Both the position numbers and the translations under genes were made by a program. The notes under the pieces were generated by a model. That model saw only the letters and a list, made by a program, of their open reading frames with translations, did not search any database and was not told where the DNA came from. From G020353115 sp964389685 (GTDB lineage: Bacteria > Bacteroidota > Bacteroidia > Bacteroidales > VadinHA17), in NCBI GenBank assembly GCA_964389685.1, contig CAYMFM010000023.1:1-50824 (forward strand): a DNA stretch of 50,824 bases, given 5' to 3'. This document shows positions 44,694-50,824 of the stretch, in pieces. Numbering within the stretch: the stretch's first letter is position 1; each line of letters starts with the position of its first letter.

Positions 44694-44859
44694 CCATCAG
44701 CATCATCCTAAAGTATATGATTTGTCGCTTTGCATGCAGAACCTGATGAGGTGGCAGGTTATCCGGACCTGTACCTCTGCTTCTGTTAACACTGCTCAAC
44801 CAGGCATTTAACGGGTTTCGTTGGAGAGAAACTGGAAAGAAACCCAAAACACCAAAACA
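44694..44859 (+). other. Leader before nif3 with several possible hairpins
   Basis: The 166 bases before nif3 show GAGGT..CAGGT-TATCCGG-ACCTG.ACCTC, a two-part hairpin (about 44749-44778). Near the start codon, GGGTTTC (44813-44819) can pair with GAAACCC (44839-44845), or GTTTC with a nearer GAAAC (44828-44832). The two are mutually exclusive. No known RNA family was recognised. Confidence 0.3.
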
Positions 44860-45954
44860 ATGAAGCTAACAGAAATTACTAACTACCTGGAATCTTTTGC
44901 CCCATTGCCCTTTCAGGAGTCCTATGATAATTCAGGATTGATCATCGGAGACTCTGACATGATGGTTAAACGTGCATTGCTGGCACTTGACGTTACTGAG
45001 GCAATCGTGGAAGAAGCCATGGAGATCGATGCTCAATTGATTATTTCTCATCATCCGGTGATCTTCTTCGGGGTAAAGAGCCTTACCGGTAAAACATCCT
45101 TCGAAAGGGCAGTCATAAAAGCAATTAAAAATGATATTGCCATATATGCAATGCACACCAACCTCGATAATGTAATGGGTGGTGTGAATTCAAAGATCGC
45201 AGAAAAGATCGGGTTGCATAACACCCGCATTCTGAACCCTGTCAAAAACCAACTTTCCAAGCTGGTCACATTTGTCCCTCATGATAAAGCTTCCGGTGTC
45301 CGCGAAGCGATTTTTAATGCCGGGGCTGGAGTGATTGGAAAGTACGATATGTGTAGCTACAACATCACGGGAGAGGGAAGCTTCAGGGGTGGTGATGAGT
45401 CCAATCCCTATGTTGGAAAGAAAGGAGTGATCCATTTTGAAAAAGAGATCAGAATTGAAACAATTTTCCCAAAACACCTTGAGAAAAAGATCGTGAAAGC
45501 CCTTTTCGACTCCCATCCCTATGAGGAGATTGCATATGATCTCTATCCGCTGGATAATGCCTACGGGAATGTTGGCTCAGGCCTCCTGGGTGAATTGAAT
45601 GAACCGGAAGAAGAGAAACAGTTCCTCAGGAGAATAAAAGAGTTGTTCTCCGTACCAGTGATTAAACATACAACGTTGCCTGGAAAACCCTTGCAGAAAA
45701 TAGCAGTCTGCGGAGGTAGCGGAAGCCACCTGCTACAGGATGCCATGCATGCAGGAGCTGATGTTTTTATCTCTGCCGATTTCAAATACCACCAGTATTT
45801 TGATGCCGATAATCAAATCCTTGTGGTTGACATCGGTCATTTTGAAAGTGAGCAATTTACATTGGAGATCTTTTATGATATTCTTACGAAAAAATTCCCT
45901 AAATTTGCAGTTCATTTTTCGGATATAAATACTAATCCAATAAATTATTTGTAA
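44860..45954 (+). CDS. Nif3-like dinuclear metal centre hexameric protein (GTP cyclohydrolase I type 2 family)
   Basis: The 364-residue product has the Nif3 metal ligands in LIISHHPVIFFG (about residues 60-72), MHTNLDNVMGG (about 97-108) and near the C-terminus ISADFKYHQYFDA and DIGHFESEQFTLE. Between the two halves is the inserted PII-like domain (about 130-230), with KLVTFVPHDKASGVREAIFNAGAG and HPYEEIAYDLYPL, typical of the longer members. The biochemical role is uncertain. The ATG at 44860 gives the usual MKLTEITNYLESFAP start. It ends 4 bases before the zinc-ribbon gene, and this pair is conserved in Bacteroidota, so they form one operon. Confidence 0.92.
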   Translation: MKLTEITNYLESFAPLPFQESYDNSGLIIGDSDMMVKRALLALDVTEAIVEEAMEIDAQLIISHHPVIFFGVKSLTGKTSFERAVIKAIKNDIAIYAMHTNLDNVMGGVNSKIAEKIGLHNTRILNPVKNQLSKLVTFVPHDKASGVREAIFNAGAGVIGKYDMCSYNITGEGSFRGGDESNPYVGKKGVIHFEKEIRIETIFPKHLEKKIVKALFDSHPYEEIAYDLYPLDNAYGNVGSGLLGELNEPEEEKQFLRRIKELFSVPVIKHTTLPGKPLQKIAVCGGSGSHLLQDAMHAGADVFISADFKYHQYFDADNQILVVDIGHFESEQFTLEIFYDILTKKFPKFAVHFSDINTNPINYL

Positions 45955-45958
45955 GAAA

Positions 45959-47094
45959 ATGGCAAAGGCAACGAAAAAGACAACGGCTACGACAACGAAG
46001 AAGGAAGAGGAAAAGAAAAAGGCAACGACAACCAAGAAGGCAACGGAGACGAAAAAATCGGTGACAACAAAAAAGGCAGCGGAAACAAAAAAAGCAACAG
46101 CAGCAAAGAAGGCAGCGGAAACGANNNNNNNNNNNNNNNNNNNNNNNNNNNNNNNNNNNNNNNNNNNNNNNNNNNNNNNNNNNNNNNNNNNNNNNNNNNN
46201 NNNNNNNNNNNNNNNNNNNNNNNNAAAAAGGCAGCGGAAACAAAAAAAGCAACAGCAGCAAAGAAGGCAGCGGAAACGAAAAAGACACAGGCGGCGACGA
46301 AAAAGATAACAGCAAAGGAAAAGGAGCAAGGAAAGAAAAAAACTCCTGAACAGACAGATATCTCTATAGAAGAAAAATTGATGGCTTTGTTCGAATTGCA
46401 GTCGTGTGATTCAGAAATCGATAAAATAAAAATACTCAGGGGAGAGTTGCCTCTGGAGGTTCAGGATCTGGAGGATGAAATTGCCGGACTGGAAACCCGG
46501 ATTAATAATTTCAACGATGAGGTTAAAACCCTGGAAACAGCAATTTCGAATAAGAAAAATGAGATTAAAAGTGCTGAAATCCTGATAAAGAAATATGAAG
46601 AGCAGCAAATGAATGTTCGCAATAACCGGGAATTTGATTCATTATCCAAAGAGATAGAATTTCAGACCCTTGAAATTGAGCTTTGCGAAAAAAGAATTCG
46701 CGAATTTACCGTTCAGTTGAAAGAGAAAAATGAGGTCATTGAAGAGTCAAAGTCGGTCCTTGAAGAGAGGAATGGTGACCTGGATAATAAAAAATCAGAA
46801 CTGGATGAGATCATTGCCGATACGCAGAAAGAGGAAGAGCTTTTGGTTAAAAAATTGAACGGGATAAAGACAAAGATCGATCCCAGATTATTGACAGCCT
46901 ATCAGCGAATACGTATGAATGCACGGAATGGACTTGCCGTAGTTACTGTACAGCGTGATGCCTGTGGAGGATGTTTCAATAAGATCCCTCCTCAGAGACA
47001 ACTGGATATAAAATCAAGGAAAAAGATCATAGTCTGTGAATATTGTGGCAGAATACTGGTTGATGATGATATCACCCAGGATGTTGCTGTATAG
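45959..47094 (+). CDS. C4-type zinc-ribbon coiled-coil protein with Lys/Ala/Thr-rich N-terminal tail (interrupted by gap 2)
   Basis: Reading from the ATG at 45959 gives a tail dominated by K, A, T and E (MAKATKKTTATTTKKEEEKK and more, with AAETKK repeats) up to gap 2. As printed, the frame breaks after the gap. If the N run and one of the two identical 55-base flanks are removed (155 bases), the frame stays open into the remainder and joins the product from the ATG at 46378. The merged gene has 327 codons including stop. The rest has the family start EEKLMALFELQSCDSEIDKI, a long coiled coil (about residues 95-260) and a zinc ribbon with CGGC and CEYC (about residues 286-315). Family members are thought to act in nucleic-acid-related processes, but this is not established. 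It lies 4 bases after nif3. Confidence 0.82.
46070..46279. other. Assembly gap 2 (100 N) with identical 55-base flanks
   Basis: Bases 46125-46224 are exactly 100 N. The 55 bases before (46070-46124) are repeated exactly after (46225-46279). Collapsing this removes 155 bases and restores one reading frame for the zinc-ribbon gene, which is a strong test of the joining hypothesis. The flanks are themselves internally repetitive (AAGGCAGCGGAAAC occurs twice), so a few repeat units could be missing or added. Confidence 0.9.
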
Positions 47095-47153
47095 ATCGTG
47101 TTACTTATTGTGGAAAATCTTCGTTAATGCAATATTGACTCCATTGATTCAAG

Positions 47154-47187
47154 AAAAGCTGTCTGACTGTTGAAGGCAGCTTTTTTT
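47154..47187 (+). terminator. Rho-independent terminator after the zinc-ribbon gene
   Basis: AAAAGCTG (47154-47161) pairs with CAGCTTTT (47177-47184), 8 bp, and the T run continues for three more bases. It lies 60 bases after the zinc-ribbon stop. The only candidate start for the next gene (TTG at 47170) lies in its loop. Confidence 0.65.
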
Positions 47188-48690
47188 GTCATAACCAAAC
47201 TGGATCTGAAACTACTGAATCATATACGCCTTTTATTTCTGTGGATCGTTATCCCAGCATCGGTTGCAGGAATGCAACAACCGGAGATTTCCTGGATGGA
47301 AGCCCACAACCTGATCCTCGATCTTCGGTTTGCAGAAGCCCAATCGATCCTGGAAAAACAAAAAGAGGGGAACAGGGAGAACAGTTACTCATGCTACCTT
47401 GAAAATCTTCAGGATTTTATTGAGGTGATGATAACGGAAGAAGAGGAAGGATATACTGCGTATAAAGAGAAATTCAGAAAAAGACTTGAGACCATCCGTG
47501 AGAATGGAGATAAAAATTCGCCGATCCATCTGTTCATCCAGGCAGAAATACACTTGCATTCATTTTTGGCAGGCATAAAGTTTCAGGATACCTGGAAAGC
47601 AGTTGTTCATTTCTATACATCCTACAGGCTTGTTCAGGAGAACAAATCCCTTTTTCCTGGTTTTAAACCGAATGGAAAGATCTCAGGCATTCAGGAAGTG
47701 ATCCTGGAAGCCGTTCCTGACAAATATTCCTGGATTATGAGAATTACCGGATTAAGCGGTAACATGGAAACAGGAGTTGAACAACTGAAAGATTACCATC
47801 AATTTACCAAACAATCGACCTATCCTGAGTTGGAAGCCATCATGATCCTGGCGCATGTGTACATTCAAAACAGTTCCAGGGATGAGGCAGCACTGGAGTT
47901 CCTGCAGGAGATCAAGGATCCCCCTTTTAAAAATCCGCTTTTTCGTTTTACCTATGCTTTGGCTCTAAATAAAGCAGGAAAGAATCATGAAACCATTTCT
48001 CTGCTTGAAAAATACCCACAGAGCAAAGATGAACTTCCCTTCCTGTTTCTTGATTTTTTGCAGGGAGAGGCTAAATTGAACCGATTGGACAAGGATGCAA
48101 ACCGGTTATTGGAATCCTTCCTGAACCGGTTTCATGGCATGCACTATATTAAGAGCGCCTGGCATAAACTCTCCTGGTACTATTTCTTGCAGGGTGATGT
48201 TGAGAAATACTATCATTGCAGGGAGATGGTTCAGACAGATGGAAAAGCACTGATTGATTCTGACAAACAGGCGTATTATGAAGTTACTGAATACCCGGAG
48301 CCGAATCGTTTGCTCCTTACAGCAAGACTGCTTTTTGATGGTGGATATTACCATGAAGCTGAAGCAATATTGTTACAACACCATGGAAGAGAGAAGGTAA
48401 ATACCCTGTCCGAGAAGCTTGAATATGCTTATCGGCTGGCACGGGTCTATCATAAACTCGGGGAACTTGAAAAGGCTGAACGGTATTACACGCTGGTCAT
48501 TGGTACCGGTGTGGAGTTACCTTATTACTATGCATCCTATTCCGCTCTGCAAATGGGAAAAATCATGGAAACCAGAGGAGAGAATGAACGGGCTGAATCC
48601 TACTACAGGGTTGCAATTGAATTAAGCAACGGGCCTTATGAAAACAGCATTGGTTTTAAAGCCCGTGCTGCATTGAAGCAGTTAGAGTAA
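47170..48690 (+). CDS. Tetratricopeptide-repeat protein with signal peptide, function unknown
   Basis: The 506-residue product has an N-terminal signal peptide (hydrophobic stretch LLFLWIVIPASVAG ending around residue 35) and then helical repeats throughout. Clear TPR-like units include EALEFLQEI-like AALEFLQEIKDPPF, ALALNKAGKNHETISLLEKYPQ, AYRLARVYHKLGELEKAERYYTLVI and YSALQMGKIMETRGENERAESYYRVAI near the C-terminus. It is probably a periplasmic scaffold. The start is uncertain: no ATG exists before the hydrophobic segment. TTG at 47170 is the only standard start, but it lies in the loop of a terminator-like hairpin. The family is not otherwise recognised. Confidence 0.75.
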   Translation: MKAAFFVITKLDLKLLNHIRLLFLWIVIPASVAGMQQPEISWMEAHNLILDLRFAEAQSILEKQKEGNRENSYSCYLENLQDFIEVMITEEEEGYTAYKEKFRKRLETIRENGDKNSPIHLFIQAEIHLHSFLAGIKFQDTWKAVVHFYTSYRLVQENKSLFPGFKPNGKISGIQEVILEAVPDKYSWIMRITGLSGNMETGVEQLKDYHQFTKQSTYPELEAIMILAHVYIQNSSRDEAALEFLQEIKDPPFKNPLFRFTYALALNKAGKNHETISLLEKYPQSKDELPFLFLDFLQGEAKLNRLDKDANRLLESFLNRFHGMHYIKSAWHKLSWYYFLQGDVEKYYHCREMVQTDGKALIDSDKQAYYEVTEYPEPNRLLLTARLLFDGGYYHEAEAILLQHHGREKVNTLSEKLEYAYRLARVYHKLGELEKAERYYTLVIGTGVELPYYYASYSALQMGKIMETRGENERAESYYRVAIELSNGPYENSIGFKARAALKQLE

Positions 48691-48762
48691 CAAAAGCTTC
48701 AGAAGGGGATTGATCTGTTCATGGGTGGAATTATTCCCGGGATTTCAATGGGGAATATCATA

Positions 48763-48792
48763 AACAATCCTGTGCCACAGGATTTGTATTTG
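48763..48792. terminator. Possible two-way terminator between the TPR and TPM genes
   Basis: AATCCTGT (48766-48773) pairs with ACAGGATT (48777-48784) with a three-base loop, and T-rich or A-rich sequence lies on either side. It sits in the spacer between two convergent genes (stops at 48690 and 48798). Confidence 0.4.
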
Positions 48793-48797
48793 ATCCA

Positions 48798-49613
48798 TTA
48801 CCAGCTACCGCCGGCACCACCTCCACCAAAGCTGCCTCCTCCGAATCCGCCAAAACCACCTCCTCCGAATCCGCCAAAGCTTCCCCCTCCGGAAGAGAAC
48901 TTTCCAAAGCTTCCCGAGTGGGATCTTCCACCTGAACCGGCAAGAAACAGTGCTGTCCAAAAGGGCAGGCTGTGCCCCGGAGAATAATGTCTGTTTCGCC
49001 TCATCCGGGAAATGACGGAAAGCATAATCACGAGAAAAATGAAGAATCCGATCCCAACCTCTGCGGCTGGATCTCCGGATTCTTTCATGTATTCATCCGG
49101 ACTGTATTCACCACGTGTCAGTTCAAAAAGGATCTCAACCGAATTATCCAGCCCTTCCAGGTAGTTGGTTTTTCTGAAGGCGGGCAGTATTTCCGCTTCG
49201 ACGATCCGTTTGGCTACGGCATCGGGAACGGCTCCCTCCAAACCGTAACCGGTTGCAATGAAAACCTCACCCTTTTTGGAGGATGTTTTTGGTTTAACCA
49301 GGATAACGATCCCGTTATCAAATCCTTCCTGTCCGACTCCCCATTTTTCACCCAGACGAAATGCAAAGTCCGAAATTGCATATCCTGAAAGATCGTTCAT
49401 GATTACAATGGTTATCTGCGTGGAGGTCTGGTTATTAAATTCAACCAGCTTATTTTCCAGGTACACTGCATCCTCCCGGGAAAGAAATCCGGCAAAGTCG
49501 TTTACCAGCCTGGGAGGAGAAGGTCTGTCAGGAATGACATCCTGGCTGAACAGTGATGATGGAGAACTGAGCAGGAGAAGCCCAAAAACAATAAATACTG
49601 TATATTTTTTCAT
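48798..49613 (-). CDS. TPM-domain (YgcG-like) membrane protein with Gly/Ser/Phe-rich tail
   Basis: From the ATG at 49613 the product has 271 residues, with a signal peptide (MKKYTVFIVFGLLLLSSPSSLFSQ). The TPM domain (about residues 30-165) has VNDFAGFLSREDAVYLENKL, STQITIVIMNDLSG, LGEKWGVGQEGFDNGIVILV (in parts LGEKWGVGQEG and FDNGIVILV) and GYGLEGAVPDAVAKRI. A transmembrane segment follows (about 188-205, IGFFIFLVIMLSVIS), then a second weak hydrophobic stretch. The last 45 residues are nearly all G, S and F (repeats of GGFGG), as in many YgcG proteins. It shares its operon with a second TPM gene (25-base spacer) and a LemA gene upstream. Confidence 0.9.
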   Translation of the reverse strand: MKKYTVFIVFGLLLLSSPSSLFSQDVIPDRPSPPRLVNDFAGFLSREDAVYLENKLVEFNNQTSTQITIVIMNDLSGYAISDFAFRLGEKWGVGQEGFDNGIVILVKPKTSSKKGEVFIATGYGLEGAVPDAVAKRIVEAEILPAFRKTNYLEGLDNSVEILFELTRGEYSPDEYMKESGDPAAEVGIGFFIFLVIMLSVISRMRRNRHYSPGHSLPFWTALFLAGSGGRSHSGSFGKFSSGGGSFGGFGGGGFGGFGGGSFGGGGAGGSW

Positions 49614-49638
49614 CGTGAATTTCCTTTCCTGCAATGGA

Positions 49639-50079
49639 TTAAGTTTTACCAAATGAAATATCATCGGAGAGTTCATTAACATCATCTTCCTGATAGGCGA
49701 AATGTTCTTTCAATTGCTCGCCTGCCATTTTAATGCCTTCTGAAAGTCCCGTTGCATACTGTCCCATACTGAACTGTTCGAGCATCGTCTCTTTGATCTC
49801 TTCCCAGAAGTTTTCCGGTGTAACCCGGTTTATGCCCACATCGCCCAAAATGGCAAATTTTTGATCTTTCATGGAGAGATAGAAAAGTACACCATTGCGC
49901 AGTGCTGTTTTGTGCATTTCAAGTTTCTCAAAAAGGTAAGCAGCGCGGTCCATGACATCCTCCCTGCATGTTCCCTCGATATGAACCCTGATTTCTCCTG
50001 ATGTGTTCCGTTCGGCTTCTTGGATTGCTTCGGAGATTTGCTCCTTATCTTCCTTATTAAAATAATCAGCAGTTTTCAT
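49639..50079 (-). CDS. TPM-domain protein, short form without membrane anchor
   Basis: The 146-residue product is a single TPM domain with no signal peptide: DKEQISEAIQEAERNTSGEIRVHIEG (in parts KEQISEAIQEAE and RNTSGEIRVHIEG), HKTALRNGVLFYLSMKDQKFAILGD (about residues 56-80) and the C-terminal helix MGQYATGLSEGIKMAG. TPM domains are best known from plant and bacterial photosystem-repair or phosphatase-like proteins, but their role here is unknown. The position between LemA (75-base spacer upstream) and a TPM membrane protein is the common LemA-TPM-TPM arrangement in Bacteroidota. Confidence 0.88.
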   Translation of the reverse strand: MKTADYFNKEDKEQISEAIQEAERNTSGEIRVHIEGTCREDVMDRAAYLFEKLEMHKTALRNGVLFYLSMKDQKFAILGDVGINRVTPENFWEEIKETMLEQFSMGQYATGLSEGIKMAGEQLKEHFAYQEDDVNELSDDISFGKT

Positions 50080-50154
50080 TTCTTTGGGTTAATGATTAAT
50101 TGAACCGGGTAATGATGGTATCAGTGAGACCCTTGATACTGAATTACTCCGATG

Positions 50155-50745
50155 TTAGAATTGAACTTCCGGCGCTTCGCTGGCTCCCTCCTCCGCTTCA
50201 AAATAGGCATTGCTTTCAAAATTGAAGATGCTGGCATAAATGTTCCTGGGAAATTGTTTAATGAATGTATTGTAATCCCTGGCCACTTCGTTGAATTTTC
50301 TCCGTTCGACCGCTATCCGGTTTTCAGTACCTTCGAGTTGAGCCTGTAGTTCAAGGAAGTTCTGGTTTGCCTTCAGGTCCGGATACCGTTCAATAACCAC
50401 CAGTAACCTTGAAAGGGCAGATGAGAGTCCGGCCTGAGCTTCCTGAAACTGGTTGATCATAGCAGGATTGAGATTATTTGCGTCCACCGTTACGGAAGTG
50501 GCCCTGGACCGGGCTTCAATAACCTGGGTTAATGTTTCCTGCTCAAAATCGGCATATCCTTTAACCGTATTCACCAGATTTGGGATAAGGTCTGAGCGCC
50601 GTTGATAAACATTCTCAACGTTTGCCCACTGTTCCGTTACAACCTCTCCCTTCTGGACCATCCGGTTGTAGGTATTTTTTACAGAGACATAGAGCAGTAT
50701 GATCAATACTGCAACAATGGCAAGAATTATCCAGCTTTTTTTCAT
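50155..50745 (-). CDS. LemA family protein
   Basis: The 196-residue product has an N-terminal membrane helix (about residues 5-22, WIILAIVAVLIILLYVSV) and the conserved LemA domain: YNRMVQKGEVVTEQWANVENVYQRRSDLIPNLVNTVKGY (seen as WANVENVYQRRSDLIPNLVN), EQETLTQVIEARSRA, and LIVVIERYPDLKAN-like LLVVIERYPDLKANQNFLELQ, followed by EGTENRIAVERRKFNEVARDYN. LemA proteins are membrane-anchored coiled-helix proteins of unknown role, often with TPM neighbours as here. The gene heads a three-gene operon. A good -7 box lies 53 bases upstream. Confidence 0.95.
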   Translation of the reverse strand: MKKSWIILAIVAVLIILLYVSVKNTYNRMVQKGEVVTEQWANVENVYQRRSDLIPNLVNTVKGYADFEQETLTQVIEARSRATSVTVDANNLNPAMINQFQEAQAGLSSALSRLLVVIERYPDLKANQNFLELQAQLEGTENRIAVERRKFNEVARDYNTFIKQFPRNIYASIFNFESNAYFEAEEGASEAPEVQF

Positions 50746-50797
50746 GTTTACAGAATTTAAGAACGAAATTTAACAAAACGATTATCAGAATTCTGTA

Positions 50798-50805
50798 CAA
50801 AACTA
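50798..50805 (-). promoter_or_regulatory. -7 element of the lemA operon
   Basis: On the minus strand the bases read TAGTTTTG, matching TAnnTTTG. TTG occurs 16 bases upstream at the very edge of the window, somewhat closer than usual. The ATG is about 52 bases downstream. Confidence 0.45.
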
Positions 50806-50824
50806 ATACAAAATTTCCAGACAA

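Noticed and set aside
46378..47094. Starting the zinc-ribbon gene at the ATG at 46378
   Set aside because: This ATG lies inside the conserved EEKLMALFELQ segment. Collapsing the false gap gives an in-frame start at 45959 directly after nif3.
1..50824. CRISPR array, prophage or insertion sequence
   Set aside because: No regularly spaced repeat-spacer unit, transposase, integrase or phage structural gene was seen. The repeats present are short palindromes or dispersed blocks.
1..50824. tRNA, tmRNA or rRNA genes
   Set aside because: No stretch with the GGTTCRANTCC arm and matching acceptor stem, and no rRNA-like sequence, was seen in the spacers.

Overview
The window looks like a chromosomal segment of a Bacteroidota bacterium, probably a Bacteroidales/Marinilabiliales-type member recovered from a metagenome. 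The evidence is: type IX secretion (T9SS) components of the PorP/SprF, plug (DUF5103) and PorE-like families; a complete Na+-translocating NADH:quinone reductase operon; a fused E1 alpha/beta 2-oxoacid dehydrogenase; the conserved nif3 / zinc-ribbon pair; and promoters of the Bacteroidota type (-33 TTG, -7 TAnnTTTG) upstream of several genes. I see no tRNA, rRNA, CRISPR array, transposase, integrase or phage gene. Two runs of exactly 100 N interrupt the sequence. In both, the 55 bases before the gap are repeated exactly after it, so both look like unmerged assembly joins rather than missing DNA.

Layout. 1-3290 (minus strand): the end of an FtsB/DivIC-like gene, then a molybdenum-cofactor group (ModE-like regulator, small lipoprotein, moeA, mogA/moaB) with the remnant of a four-helix-bundle gene inside it. 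3291-8793: a repeat-rich spacer with gap 1, porP/sprF, pruA, another repeat-rich spacer and the T9SS plug gene. 8916-18067 (plus strand): nqrABCDEF and apbE (the flavin transferase that matures NqrB and NqrC), a repeat spacer containing a small membrane-protein gene on the opposite strand, and nhaC. 18446-32631 (minus strand): fused E1, AlgH/YqgE, three tandem TPR-PD40 proteins (two with OmpA domains, one with three new repeats and a membrane anchor), E2, and a GT2-phosphoglycosyltransferase-like fusion. 32739-40577: recR, a sodium:solute symporter, a ChaN-like protein, an acyl-CoA ligase and alaS. 40731-48690 (plus strand): M23 peptidase, a CapA/beta-propeller fusion, a MerR regulator, nif3, a zinc-ribbon protein with a histone-H1-like tail that crosses gap 2, and a TPR protein. 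48798-50745 (minus strand): a LemA-TPM-TPM operon.

Two themes join the genes. The first is sodium energetics: Nqr pumps Na+, ApbE flavinylates it, and NhaC and the SSS symporter use or adjust the Na+ gradient. The second is the cell envelope: PorP, the T9SS plug and three PorE-like scaffolds belong to or resemble T9SS parts, and the M23 peptidase, CapA-like protein, GT2 fusion and LemA/TPM proteins also act at the envelope. The spacers at 3.5, 7.3, 16, 18.2, 21 and 35 kb carry palindromic and dispersed repeats, including a perfect three-way-junction palindrome and two copies of a 28-bp palindrome. The most original items are the 906-residue PorE-like protein with three 67-68-residue repeats, the CapA-propeller fusion, the GT2 fusion with an apparently lost phosphoglycosyltransferase core, and the recovery of one continuous zinc-ribbon gene by collapsing gap 2.
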